A stretch of DNA of 64,000 nt, taken from the NCBI GenBank assembly GCA_022495005.1, contig JAGYXB010001966.1, positions 496,001 to 560,000 of the forward strand, given 5' to 3'. Numbering within the stretch: the first letter of the stretch is position 1; the number at the start of each line of letters is the position of its first letter. The notes under the pieces were generated by a model that was not told where the DNA came from, did not search any database, and saw nothing but the letters and a program-made list of their open reading frames with translations. Both the position numbers and the translations under genes were made by a program. Shown here in pieces: positions 31,006 through 41,898 of the stretch. The stretch is from Rhyacophila brunnea (Eukaryota > Arthropoda > Insecta > Trichoptera > Rhyacophilidae).

Positions 31006-32224
31006 AAAAAAAATATATATAATACCAGTTCAATAACATCGTTGAATAAGATCTATTTACTTGATTTAACATTTTTTTACCCATGGCTAGACAGCTTTGA
31101 AAAACTTTATAATAGTTTTCATTTTATTTTATTTCACCAACAATAATTGAAATTATATTTTTGGTTGAGTAATCTCGATAACACTTTACCTTCAAATATC
31201 AATTGCCTTTTAATATTATAAAAAATGATATTATGAAAAAACGTGTCAAGAATGTGTAACTACATGACAACATTGTACAGAAAATAATATTAATCTTATT
31301 TTCGGCATCTGCGCATGATCAAAACTAGAAACTGATTGTATGAATCACGCGTATTTTAGACAACTACACTATGGCTCAACAGTATTAAATCAACTTTACT
31401 CTTTACATGATTATTTGATATAGTATTTAAAAAATCATGTGTTTATATAGTTTCGAATCGATATTTTTTTCGTTTTGGTTTTCCTTTCGGTTCAAGTAAA
31501 AAGAATAATTATATATATATAAATATTATATATATATATATATATATCGGTTCTATTTCGATTTTCGGTTCAGCTCCAAGTGATTAATTTTTAAATGGTT
31601 GTATTTGTATTAACAAATTATTTTCTATAGTAATTTAGAATATTTTAAGATACCTACTTGTATGATGATGCTTTTATGATGACTTGAAATAAATTAGTGG
31701 TTATGTTGCACTGCACGACCGTAGCCATAAAATAAAAAAAATGTTTTATAAATTATATCGAGATGCGTCCCACGGTCGTGAATAATTTATTTGAGCCTTC
31801 AATTAGACACACATTTTTCAAATTAAAAATAACAGTATATTATTTATTTCGTATGCATATGTATTATGCTTGTCGAGTAATCGGTGTTTACGTCAATGGC
31901 TAACGTCGACTAGCGGCACAATAATCGTAATCGCAAGTTACCGCGCGTGTTTGAACATGTACCGAACCGAAAAAACCGATTCGGTTCGGTACCGGTTTTC
32001 GTTCCGACAAAAATAACAGTTTTTCGGTTCAGTTCTGCCGATAGCTGCTACCATCTTGGTATTTTAAAATTTAATAAAGCCATTAAATGGATTTAAATAT
32101 TGATCCACCTCTTGATGTCAACATAGTAAATACAAAAAGGTAAAGTGTCATAACTAAAAAATTGACAATAGGAATAAAACAATCGAATGTAATAAAATCT
32201 AAATTATATCTATTTATTTTTATG
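31006..32224. other. No recognisable gene; CGGTTC-rich inverted sequence at 31440-32055
   Basis: Around 31960-32010 ACCGAACCGAAAAAACCG faces CGGTTCGGTACCGG, and further CGGTTC motifs occur at 31490, 31546, 31570 and 32027. This may be a decayed element with internal palindromes. Nothing coding. Confidence 0.4.
31508..31551. repeat. TA-dinucleotide microsatellite
   Basis: Two TA runs separated by AAATAT. Lies inside the CGGTTC-rich stretch. Confidence 0.8.
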
Positions 32225-32640
32225 ATTCAAATTTCTTTATTTTATATATAATGAACATAACAAATTATAAATTCAAAGCGTTCACGACATGACATAAAAT
32301 AAGTGTTAACATTTTTTTTAAATAAAAATACAGAGAAATGTGAGTTAATAATATAATAAGTAATAAAATAAGAAAAGAAATAAAATAAAATAACAAAAAT
32401 AAAAGTAAAAGTAAAAGTAGATGGAAGCACACAGAGTGAACTATTGATAGACCCTATCTTAAAAACTTATAAAACAACGTCCACCAAAATTCACCATCAC
32501 GTAAGTGGACTATATCAATATTCGAAGAGATTTCATTAAACATGGTTATTGTTCTCCCAATTGGCATCACTAATGGCAGGTTAGTTCTGCACCTTGGGAG
32601 AACAAACAACGGATGCCCATGATGCCAACAGATGATAATG
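32225..32640 (-). pseudogene. Jockey/CR1-like LINE, RT ORF C-terminus and tail
   Basis: Minus strand reads FVLPRCRTNLPLVMPIGRTI and then ISSNIDIVHL, the usual end of this LINE group. The tail shares AACATAACAAATT and GCGTTCACGACATGA with the copy at 1772-2065 (AACAAATTG, CGTTCACGATATGA). 5'-truncated. Confidence 0.72.
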
Positions 32641-33001
32641 GTCTAAACTGCAAAAAAACATGAAGGACAAGTGTGAGATGTTAACGAAGAAGAAATTTAA
32701 TAAATTATATTATTAATAAGTACCTATTATCGAAGCCAATTTCCGCTTTAAATTAACATTTGCCAGGTGAAAATGTATTGGATAGCCACATACACGATGC
32801 ATGGATACTGAGGAAAATAAACTTGATAAAAATTACCTAAACTGGAGGTGGATTCTGAAGAAAAACGTCCAAATTGAGTTTTAGTGCCATTAGAAGATAT
32901 AGATAATTGCTGTTACTTAGCTTAAAATAATTTTGAGACGTATTTGAGACTACATGAATAATTATATATTAACTAATCATTTTGTATTTCTTTGTCCACA
33001 G
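32641..33001. other. No recognisable feature; possible intron
   Basis: AT-rich sequence ending in the acceptor-like tract TGTATTTCTTTGTCCACAG at 33001. Confidence 0.35.
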
Positions 33002-33069
33002 GTATGTCCTGAGTTTGAAACTACTCCATTTGAGGTCAAAATTAACTCTCAGAAGTATCCGAATCTAAG
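33002..33069 (+). CDS. Candidate internal coding exon, unknown protein
   Basis: A 68-bp segment lies between a strong acceptor (TATTTCTTTGTCCACAG, ends 33001) and a good donor (AAG|GTAAAA at 33070). One frame is open throughout and reads VCPEFETTPFEV followed by NSQKYPNL; the exon would end in phase 2. The short length, both splice sites and the plausible peptide make it the best splice-supported host exon in the window. I do not recognise the protein and see no partner exons. Confidence 0.33.
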
Positions 33070-33387
33070 GTAAAATTATTAACGTTTTTTTGACAAAACT
33101 ATCAAAATAATATACGATTATTTCCTATCTGATTATCTTAAAATCGAAATTGATACAAATTATTAGTACCTACACTTCACCACAATAGTTTATCTTATCG
33201 TAAGGTGCAATTTACTAGTTATAACTATATGTATATTGTATTACTACAATCTAGGGATTAAGAGATTTTTGTACGATTACATAAGCATACATTTGAGCAA
33301 ACTAAATTTTGCCTAGCGACTACTATTATATACGTAATTTAAATATACAACTAACATCAATTGATTGTATATTTACCATAATAATCA

Positions 33388-33620
33388 ACCCGACGATGGC
33401 CGCGCAGCTTAAGCGTTGGCCTATCGCGTCGTGGGTCCTAGGCTCAAATCCTCGGTCTGGCAAGTATATATATTGTTGTTCAATTTGTGTACGAGTCAGA
33501 GTATGAACCTTATAGGTTGAGCAAGTGGCTGACATCTATTTTTCGTAAAAACAAAATCTGTTAATACAAATCTCCACTATGTGGAGGCCCGTATGATCTT
33601 ATTGGGATCGAACATGATCG
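33388..33620 (+). repeat. SINE family 1, near full length
   Basis: Head CCGACGATGGCCGCGCAGCT, B-box region CTCAAATCCTCGGTCTGG, body, and tail TCTCCACTATGTGGAGGCCC. ATAATAAT precedes it and follows it at about 33630, a possible short target duplication. Confidence 0.85.
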
Positions 33621-35191
33621 GAGGGAGTTAGAATAATAATTTTCAGATGCCAAAAGGCAAAACCCGAGTCATTAAAGCTATAACATATTAAATCTGTTAT
33701 CGTATTTATGTATTACTAATGACGACATCATTATTTTATTTTCTTATAGAAAGAGGTGGCATTACAGCCACAATGAAAAATGTTACGACGTAAATTACTA
33801 TAGTGAACACGTCCGCTTTACGATGGCTTGCAATCTAAAAACAATGAACTATTAACGAAATGAATGTAGTTACATTGAACTATATATTTATCTAGTGCCA
33901 TCAATGTGTTTCGTTTGAAACAATATATTACTAAAAACCGCTTACTATGGAATAGTACAAAAATCTCCACAATTGGAATACGTAATATGATTTCCAAACA
34001 TACATATTATTATTATGGCAATATTATAGCAGGTTATAACTCCGATTAAGAACAAAATTTTGATATACGTGGTTTATGACTGATAACATTGCTGATCATG
34101 AATACAATGTCATAATGGCATTCTAAATAACGATCTCTAAACAGTGATATTAATAAGTTTTAGAGAAGATAAAACAGTATAAACGTCTAATAATTTAAAG
34201 AAAATATGACCCTTACCTTAAGATATTGTAGGAATGTAGATGCTTTGTTTTTCAATTTCATTTGACTGGAGGGGACAGGATTTGCAAACCAGCTAACTGC
34301 ACTTCTGACCAAAAATGAGATTTTGATGGCATTTTGTTACACTTACAGTATGTTTTCTATGCTCACACAAAATTTCAAACTCCTAAACCTATAAATCTAT
34401 ACGTTATCGTTCTTCACACAAAACAGCCAACTGCAGGTGCCAAATTTCCAATATCGTAAACAACTTCGCTCTTTATGTAGATTTTCTTGATATAAAAGGG
34501 AAGCTAAAAGAGTGTATTAATTTATAATGCAGCTTATTTGTACCTAAAGTGTATTTTTGGAATTGTTAAATTCTGCTCGATAGTTAAATTATTAAGTTTT
34601 TTCTCCTTCCTGAACAATTTGCCCAAATAGAGTTAACTGGTTTGCAGATTAAACAGTCGATAGTCTATTTTACAGAAATGGTAATAAAATCGTGTACATT
34701 TTTTTTTTTTAAATAAATACAATCTAAAAATATTTTAAAATTGATAAAATTTAAAATTGTTTTTATCAAAGCTTATTTAAAAAATATATTGTCAATTATA
34801 AACATGAATCCAAGAATCAGTTCGCACCAGCAAGATGCAGATATTTTTAATAAAATAAATTTAGTATGGAATAAACGAGGGGCGTTCATTAATTTACTTA
34901 CATCGGTTTAAAATAAAATAGTGACCGCGGTGTATCAAATCCATACTGTTAAGAGTTAACTTGAGTTGATGATTTTTCAGTGTCAGGTTAGTGAAAATCT
35001 GACATTTAAAGTAACACCATGCTTGTATGAATCCACTAATCTGCTCGAGTTTTCAGTGTTTAACTGTCTTAGGCAGTAATCTAACATTTTAAATTGTTAG
35101 ATTTTTGAGATTTTTTGAAAAGTAGAATAGAGTCATTTGTCAACGACTCCTATAATAGCGCCTGTACATGGATTTACAATGAAAGTAACGT
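33621..35191. other. No recognisable gene
   Basis: AT-rich. Contains TTTGCAAACCAGCTAACT at 34281 facing AGTTAACTGGTTTGCAG at 34632. This 350-bp inverted pair is a weak candidate for another miniature element. Confidence 0.4.
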
Positions 35192-35199
35192 CGTATGAG

Positions 35200-35435
35200 C
35201 AGGGCTCAAAATGGACCGGAGCGCACCGGATCGCTGTTCCGGTTCGTGGAATCTGTAAAGTTATCGCTCCGTCTCGTGGTTAAAATATTTTAACCGTCTA
35301 AGCTAGATATGCCATATAACAAAAAATCTAACACATTTATGTTTATAATATACCCATAAAATTTGATAACCATGTTAATATCCTCAGAAAATTTTCGAGC
35401 GCTCCGGTTCGTAAACTTTTCCATTTCGAGTGCTG
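35200..35435. mobile_element. hAT-type miniature element with perfect 8-bp duplication
   Basis: Left end CAGGGCTCAAAATGGACCGG; right end, reversed, CAGCACTCGAAATGGAAAAG. The flanks CGTATGAG at 35192-35199 and 35436-35443 are identical 8-mers, diagnostic for hAT insertion. 236 bp, no transposase. Repeated GGAGCG and CCGGTTCGT motifs lie near the ends. A truncated relative is at 2131-2221. Confidence 0.92.
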
Positions 35436-35639
35436 CGTATGAGTAAATGACGTGTACGATAGTTATTTTGGCAAATATACACCTGAAAGTTTCTTGAATA
35501 GTCAAAGAAATAGGTATTTCAGCAAATATATTTTAGGAAATTTTTAATAGAAATTAATGCTGACACAGTTTCAGAAGCTCACTAGTCGTTAATTTTTCCG
35601 GAAGAAGTTAATTGATTTTTTTTCATCGGATGAGACACG

Positions 35640-35860
35640 CTTTAAGACCGTGTACTAAACGAGTACTTGCAGTAGAAGCACGAGGATTTCCTCACTTTTA
35701 AACAATTGAAAATGGAAAAAAAAACGCTAAAAAGATCACGTTAACTGTCTTCTAGATTGAGGAAGGAGTTTTTCTCCTGGAGTTAATGCCAGTCGAGATA
35801 ACTATAACATGAAAGCGTTACGATATAAAACCATTTTGCGATTAACAAATAAACGTTCTC
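35640..35860 (+). pseudogene. Mariner-type transposase fragment
   Basis: The plus-strand frame near 35731-35810 reads KKITLTVF, a stop in place of the expected Trp, then EEGVFLLELMP. This corresponds to the block around the second catalytic Asp in mariner transposases (consensus roughly TVFWD-GV-L-MP). In this copy the catalytic Asp itself is Ile. More stops occur on both sides, so this is an old fragment. Confidence 0.62.
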
Positions 35861-36911
35861 ATTTATAACGATGACATATTTACGTTTTAGTTTAATTAAT
35901 TTTATTTAATTCTATGAGCAAAGATATGTCACCATCCTAATACAAGCGTGCGCATAAGTAGTTTAAAGGTTAATCCTAATCATAAAAATCACAAATTAAG
36001 TACATACCTAAATGAATGGAATATTTCATATCTAAGAAACGTTTGTTTTTAACGTTGCAACGAAAAGTTGAAACAATGCGGCGTAGGCGATACAAATGGA
36101 TAATTCATTTAGGTCACACACACTTAGTAACCCATGCACTAACTGAACACAATAGGAAAGCATCGTTGTTGGCTTAAAGGAGTATCAAATCGTGGTGAGG
36201 AATAAACATGGAAAAGTGTAGACGATAAAGTTAGGCTATATTAAAAAATAAATTTCCTAATATATTATAACCCCTTCCCTTTCCGTAAATTATTTTATTG
36301 ATTATTTTTTTCAAAATGGACCTTGTCATGCTATACCATTTCTGTGAGGGTATTTTGTCTTCTTAAGTTGTGATTATATTGAGATGCATGTCGCGTACTG
36401 TCACGCTGTCATGACGACAAATTTAGTCTATGGTTTCGTCATTTTGCAGAATATTTTAAACGAACACGATCTCTGTAAATTCAATGATGGAGTAATCTAA
36501 TAACGATAATCAATAATATTTTGAACATAACCCAACCTGCAGACCATAGATAATAGACAACATTCTTATAGAAAATACATAGTGCCAACCGCTAAAAATA
36601 AAAAAACACGTGATTTTGACATGAGTCAAAAATATGTAGGCATGTAGAAAATGATAAAACACGTTCATTGGTCATGCAGGTGTCGATGCAGTGCGGTACA
36701 ACGTGAGGTGTTCTGCTGATTTTGGCAGATTTTACTAATGGACGATGTTTGTTTGAAAAGGTTCAAAATGTGCTACGGGATGGGAGCATCAGTCAGATAA
36801 CAGTTTAAGCACCAAGAAAAACGACATTGCACACTTTTTTCCCGTAGCGGCAGCTTACTGTGACTTCACGTGATAGTACGCGACGTGCAGCACAATATAA
36901 CTATAACTATA
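35861..36911. other. No recognisable feature
   Basis: AT-rich DNA without supported features. Confidence 0.5.
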
Positions 36912-36913
36912 TA

Positions 36914-37187
36914 TAGTAGGCGCTCGGTAATCAGGCGTTCGCCAATCCGGCAAGTCCAATAGTCCGGCATTTTGCAACTCAGCTCTCCTGCTCTATAATC
37001 CGGCAGGTTTCACATAAAACTGCCGGATTACAGAGCAGAGAGACTGGTAAAGACTATAAACTAATAATGATTTTTACTGTGCAAATCTGTGATAGAATTA
37101 TTTCCCATAGAAATTCAATAATCCGTCATTTCCAACAATCCGACATAGGTGAAAAAATATGGATGCCGGATTACCGAGCGCCTACTG
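36914..37187. mobile_element. Pogo/Tigger-like miniature element
   Basis: Ends TAGTAGGCGCTCGGTAATCA and, reversed, CAGTAGGCGCTCGGTAATCC, with TA duplicated at 36912-36913 and 37188-37189. The end sequence style (CAGTAGxCxCxCGxTxATCCGG) is that of pogo/Tigger elements. It has several internal CCGGATTA motifs and inverted pairs. 274 bp, no transposase. Confidence 0.85.
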
Positions 37188-37189
37188 TA

Positions 37190-38173
37190 GGTATATTAAG
37201 TTTTTTTTTTCTAAAACTTTCACTCTACTTAAGAATGCAGTTGTTTTTGTTGCACGCGGTATCCAGCCCGGATCGATGGTCCACCATTCACCTGATAGTG
37301 AATCGGGCAAGGCTGCTTGTTGTCTGTAGACAGACACATCGGCTTCCCTTGTATGAAAAAGTTGAAACGTGGTGCTCGCACTGGATGTACTATGGGCGCC
37401 CGATGTCTCTAACGCTATGCCCGCCGTGAAAAAAATCGTCAGCTCGCGACAGCGCCCGGCAAAAGTTTCGTCGAATTAATAATAGTAAAACTTTCAAGTA
37501 TATTGAAAGTTATAAGTACCCAAAGCAAAGTAAGTAGTAAACGGATGCTAGCAAACTTCGATAGGTATGAAGTATATTGGCCATAAAATTATTCTACGAT
37601 TGCTTGGAATTTTCAAATTCTTATTATTCGTTTCATAATTGATGTGGCTTACGTGATTATTCATATTATTTAAACATATTTAAAATAATATGTGCATAAT
37701 TATCAAATTGATAAAGTTAGTTGCAATGGATTCACCAGTATAAGTTGGTTCTAAATGCGAACACCAGACGTTGTATGATGGTATACTTATCCATAGTAGT
37801 GCCATCATATTGAAAGAAAAAGTATTGATGCCTGGTATTGGTATAGAAAGAAAAGTACCAACGAAGAAATACGATTGAAATTTCAGTAAACGACTATCTG
37901 GACAAAAGGGCGATTATACGATTAGATCATGCCTATTCACTTGACTTCTAGCTCCCTGTGACTTCTGGCTATGTCAAAAATTAAAATACTACCCTGACAA
38001 AATAAATAATTTCTAATATAACTGATAATCAATTATATTTGATAGATGTAAGCCAATTCTGTACAAAGCTTTCACAAAAGTTCTCTGAAACTGTTCTAGA
38101 TTCATGCCAGATTTAGAAGAGGCTACAGCACAATGAATCATATACAGGCTGTCAGGGAATTTATATAATGACA
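37190..38173. other. No recognisable gene
   Basis: A GC-richer patch at 37255-37435 has a Trp/Cys-rich open frame on the plus strand without a recognised domain. The rest is AT-rich. Confidence 0.35.
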
Positions 38174-38345
38174 GCACAAACATGGACCCTCCAAACCAAC
38201 CAACTCCGCATCACATTCGGTCTTAATCGAGCGTATCACGATGCTTTATATTTGGATGGGAAGCATCAGCAATTGTTCACCCAAGACTGAGATCGCCACA
38301 CTCTCAAGTGAGGTTTGACTGAGTTTACTGAAAGACGTTATATAA
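38174..38345 (+). repeat. Dispersed repeat D, copy 2
   Basis: Second copy of the repeat at 2977-3190, same orientation. It lacks about 35 internal bases relative to copy 1 (between GTT and CCCAAGACTGAG). Ends A-rich. Confidence 0.65.
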
Positions 38346-38589
38346 TAAAAAGTGCTACGGGAGAGAAAATAACAGAGAAATAAATGGATTAATTAATATA
38401 TAAGATACAAAAAACAAAGCTATATCAATATGGATTAACAAAACTATGTGAAGATCTTCACGTCCGCAATAAGAAGCCGCATTTTTTAATGCGATATAGC
38501 ATAACAACAACTAAAATATTGACTACCACTCTAATTGGGTTTCATTGATTATGAAAATAAAATTTGATTCCATCAAAAAAATTCTCAAT

Positions 38590-38900
38590 TATAGACGCCT
38601 TGTACAACCGAGGAATCTCTAGGCGCTATATAAACACCTTGAATAACATATTTTACAGAATTGCAACAGCCAGTGTAAAGCTACATAAGCCGTCTTTCAA
38701 GTTTCCTATTAGCAAGGGACGGTGAAATCGCAATTATCGGCGACTACCTCTGTCACCTGTGTTTTGCACATGACATTGTTGTTTTTGCAAACAAGGCAGA
38801 ATACCTTCAGAATATGATGCAGGAGCTTGGAAATAAAAGTTACAAATCAGTTTAAAAATAAATGTCTCAAAGACAAAAATAATGATAATAATTATTGTCG
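38590..38900 (+). pseudogene. RTE-like LINE, internal RT fragment
   Basis: The translation contains ALYNRGISRRYINTLNN, then IATASVKLHKPS, and after a frame change LCHLCFAHDIVVFANK. The last corresponds to the RT catalytic FADD box, with the first Asp replaced by His. Related to the copy at 49720. Broken by several shifts. Confidence 0.75.
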
Positions 38901-39322
38901 ACGTTTTTGATTTATGACCATGCTCGAGATGATTTTGTATGTGCGATGTGCTTCGTGTATTACGTTCGCATGTTCAGATTTTTTTTAAATATTTCTGAGA
39001 ACATAAATTAATTTAAATATTAATTATATTAAATTATGATTAGGTACAGATGAAACCGGTCTAGTGATTAATAATAGAAAAATTGTAGAAAGTATTTAGA
39101 AAAAAAATATTTAACCGACATAAATAAATCATGTCGTAAATATAATTAATAATATTTTAACCATATTTTACTATAATAATTTAAGTATGTTTTAAATAAC
39201 CCTGCTACAAAGGCCAGAAGACTTTTAATACATAATAGTCAAATATAAAACCCACAATGATTTTGATTTATTTCAAGAACCATGCAAATGTGAGGGATGA
39301 TAAATTGGTGAGATTGTTTATA
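38901..39322. other. No recognisable feature
   Basis: AT-rich sequence. Confidence 0.5.
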
Positions 39323-39757
39323 ACGCCTACGATGGCCGACTGGCTTCGGTTTATAATGTCGTGGGTCCCAGGTTCGAATCCTGGGGCTGGCAAGTACACA
39401 ATGAGGAGAGAGTTTTATGAAACAACTTCCTGATTTTTTTAATTATCTTTATGAATAAATGTACGCATCATATTCTGGTAAGATTATTGATGAAAGATGC
39501 ATACACTTGTATATATAAATAATAAATAACTGAAGTAGGCTGTTTATAAAACTCTTCTGCAAAATATTTCAAATGTGTGTTAGAATAGTTCTGCATTCAG
39601 TTAACGACAATATATTGTTTTTCAATTTGTGGAGTCAGAGTATGGGCCTAAGTAGGTTGAGCAAGTGGCTAAACTCATTTTTTCGTAAAAATAAAATCTG
39701 TTAATACAACCTCCACTCTGTGGAGGCCCATATGATCCTCCAAGGATCGAACATGGT
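39323..39757 (+). repeat. SINE family 1 split by a 0.2-kb insertion
   Basis: Head CGCCTACGATGGCCGACTGG and an intact B box CAGGTTCGAATCCTGG up to 39404. The body resumes at about 39614 with TATTGTTTTTCAATTTGTGG. The tail hairpin CCTCCACTCTGTGGAGG is perfect. Confidence 0.85.
39405..39613. mobile_element. Insertion inside the SINE
   Basis: About 209 bp absent from the other SINE copies. GAGAGAGTTTTATGAAACA near its start faces TGTTTATAAAACTCTTCTGC about 140 bases later, and ACAAT occurs at both junctions. This suggests a small inverted-repeat transposon with a short duplication, though the right inverted repeat is not terminal. Confidence 0.5.
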
Positions 39758-39824
39758 GTAGTAGTATTTGTAGTCTATTATTAGCAGTGTAATCGGTAAA
39801 AAAAGAAGTGGAAGAATACACATA

Positions 39825-39910
39825 CAGTAGACTCCCGATTATCCAGGATAATGGTGGGGAGAGACGATACAGATAATTTGAAATACGGGATTTTCTTTTT
39901 AAAATACTAC
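39825..39910 (+). mobile_element. Pogo/Tigger-like element, left terminus only
   Basis: TA followed by CAGTAGACTCCCGATTATCC, a classic pogo/Tigger terminal sequence. It differs from the element at 36914 in the inner bases. I found no right end in the next 2 kb. Confidence 0.6.
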
Positions 39911-40329
39911 ATATTATACATTTCTAAAGCAGAAAATTATTTTATCATGTTTAATACTCATTATTTATTAAGAAAATCTATGATTTTGGTTTGTTTGCAG
40001 GAATCTTTCTAATATCAGTTCGAATTTTCCAAAGCGAGATTCATGTTTACGAAAGCTAATATACTAACTAACTAACTAAGCTAACGTATGTTGAAAATTT
40101 GTAGTAGTTTTATTTTTGCATAAAATATTTTTTAAGACGCGTATTTCAACTGAGTCACATTTTATTATGGCTCGCGAGCCGCGATTGTCCAACCTATGCA
40201 ATAATATAAAAAAAAAACATTTTTTTTTATTCTTATAATATGTTTAAAAAAATCTTTTAGATTAAAGGATGAAACGGAGACGTTATATAATAATATTATT
40301 ATTAATTTGTCAAACACATAACTTTCCTT
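39911..40329. other. No recognisable feature
   Basis: AT-rich sequence. Confidence 0.5.
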
Positions 40330-40573
40330 TGATACATTAAATTGAAGTCCCGCGACTTTCGCTTCGCCCCGTCGATACCTCAGGCGCCTGCCATCTTCGG
40401 TCTTCCATCGTTCCGCTATTTGTTTTGCGAAACTTTTCACAAGGGGGTGGGGCGGGAAAATAAGGGGGGGAATGTGGGGGGGCCGAAATCGGGAGGGGGT
40501 CTTCGAGAGGTCGCTAGGAGGCGCGTCCCGCTCGGGAATCTGTACCGGTGAATATTTACACGCGGAATGTCTC

Positions 40574-40594
40574 CGGTGCGCCTTCTACGCACCG
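40574..40594. repeat. Perfect hairpin 1 (7-bp stem)
   Basis: CGGTGCG, loop CCTTCTA, CGCACCG. Only 3 bases separate it from hairpin 2. Confidence 0.75.
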
Positions 40595-40597
40595 CCC

Positions 40598-40623
40598 GAC
40601 ACTTGTACGTCGCGACAAGTGTC
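40598..40623. repeat. Perfect hairpin 2 (9-bp stem)
   Basis: GACACTTGT, loop ACGTCGCG, ACAAGTGTC. Side by side with hairpin 1; together they would fold as a double stem-loop in RNA from either strand. Confidence 0.8.
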
Positions 40624-40640
40624 ACTGTATTTATAACACA

Positions 40641-41102
40641 CATTAATTAAACTAATTATTATTTAAATAGTGTTCGATTTTTGAAAATCGTTCGAAATTA
40701 TTTGTCGCTATTAGCTTTATTTTAAATTGTGTTCGAAATTTAAAAATTGTTCGAAAGTATACACCGCGGGGTTTACACGTTTTTTATTTCGTTATTGAAG
40801 TGATTGTTGAATAGTGGATGTGAAAAATTTATTTGTGGTATAAATAATATTAAAAATATAATACTCTTGAATCTGATTAAAACATATGTATTACCTTCCA
40901 CAAAAATAGTTTACGTAACTTTCGAAGAAAACTCATTTTTTAAGATGATTTTATATTATTTTAAAAATAAAACAATACATTTAATAGTTTTTTTTATTTA
41001 ATAAAAAATATAATATTGTTACTGAGATTAAACCACGTGTTAAATAAAAATGTACGTTTTTTTCATAACACATTAGAAACATAATATTACAAATTATTAT
41101 AT
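40641..41102. other. AT-rich flank, no gene
   Basis: Contains the repeated GTGTTCGA/GTTCGAAA motif and a short open frame (40804-41001) without protein-like features. Confidence 0.4.
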
Positions 41103-41190
41103 ATATATTACAAATTATTGACCGAATTCCAGAATTCGACAGCACCCATAATGCGATGATTATTGGTTCAAGTCCCATTCGGTGCTTTTT
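41103..41190 (+). tRNA. Degenerate tRNA-like sequence
   Basis: Has a good B box (TTGGTTCAAGTCCC), short complementary ends (ACCGA/TCGGT) and a possible anticodon loop CCCATAA (CAT, Met-like) on a 3-bp stem. The D arm is not convincing and the anticodon stem is short. At best a tRNA-derived relic. Confidence 0.3.
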
Positions 41191-41323
41191 ATAATTTGCA
41201 TATTTCTTGTGTGATATAAAAAATATTTTATTAATATTAATACAATCGACCGAGGGTACTTGATGGAATTTGAATTTAAATCCTATTGAAGTGTGTATTT
41301 ACTTTTTGGTGAGTGTACATGAG

Positions 41324-41898
41324 TGGCGAAGGGTGGAGGTAGGCTGTTAGGATCCGCCATAAATAGTGCAGACTAAACTTTTTCAGTCAAACGTATTTGT
41401 TGTCATTGAACTAAGACTACACTTTACAGATGATGTTGATTATTTTTTTTTAATTTAATTGAACCCTGCCTAAACCAATCCATAATAGAAAATAGTAAAA
41501 AAATACGCGTCTATCTATAAAATTTCTAAAATAATGCAATTAAATCATACATCATTTTGGATATTTTACAAATAGAATATTATTTTATATATATCATAGT
41601 TTGGTTAAGCAGGGCTTAATGAATTAAAAAAAATAACAAACAACATGTGTTATGACGTGTATAACTAATTCAACGAAAATAAATATGAATGAAAAAATGT
41701 GCACAGTTTTGTGGGATCGCCCAAAATATACTAAACATATTATGGTTTGGTTTAGGCATAGATTAATTAATTTTTCAAAATTAATCAATACCAATACATT
41801 GTAGTCTTAGTTCAATAAAAACAAATACAATTGACTAATAATGTTTACTGTCCACTATTTATGTCGGATTTTAACAGCCTATTATAACCCTTTGCCAT
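41324..41898. mobile_element. Long-TIR element family 1, uninterrupted copy
   Basis: The most complete copy, 575 bp. The left end TGGCGAAGGGTGGAGGTAGG and the reversed right end TGGCAAAGGGTTATAATAGG continue as inverted arms through ACATAAATAGTG and GAACTAAGACTACA (about 100 bp). The middle has an additional inverted motif (GGTTTGGTTTAGGC). No ORF. Other copies at 1404, 8998 and 25738. Superfamily not determined; no clear target duplication. Confidence 0.82.

Larger units (their letters stand above)
40330..40640. promoter_or_regulatory. Isolated GC-rich block with G-quadruplex tract, possible promoter/5' UTR
   Basis: A sharp GC-rich island in AT-rich DNA. Between 40443 and 40500 the plus strand has seven or more runs of three to seven G (AGGGGGTGGGGCGGGAAAAT then further G runs), enough for several intramolecular G-quadruplexes. 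Two perfect hairpins follow, then TGTATTTATAACAC. It may be a CpG-rich promoter with a 5' UTR, or the end of an unknown transposon. A short repeat unit, GTGTTCGA...GTTCGAAA, occurs twice just downstream (40668-40760). Confidence 0.35.

Noticed and set aside
34277..34645. Miniature element bounded by TTTGCAAACCAGCTAACT
   Set aside because: Only 18 bp of inverted similarity, no target duplication; noted within the flank entry only.
37255..37435. Host exon in a GC-richer patch
   Set aside because: Open frame without splice sites or recognisable domain.
41103..41190. Functional tRNA-Met
   Set aside because: Good B box and partly paired ends, but no proper D arm and only a 3-bp anticodon stem; kept only as a low-confidence relic.
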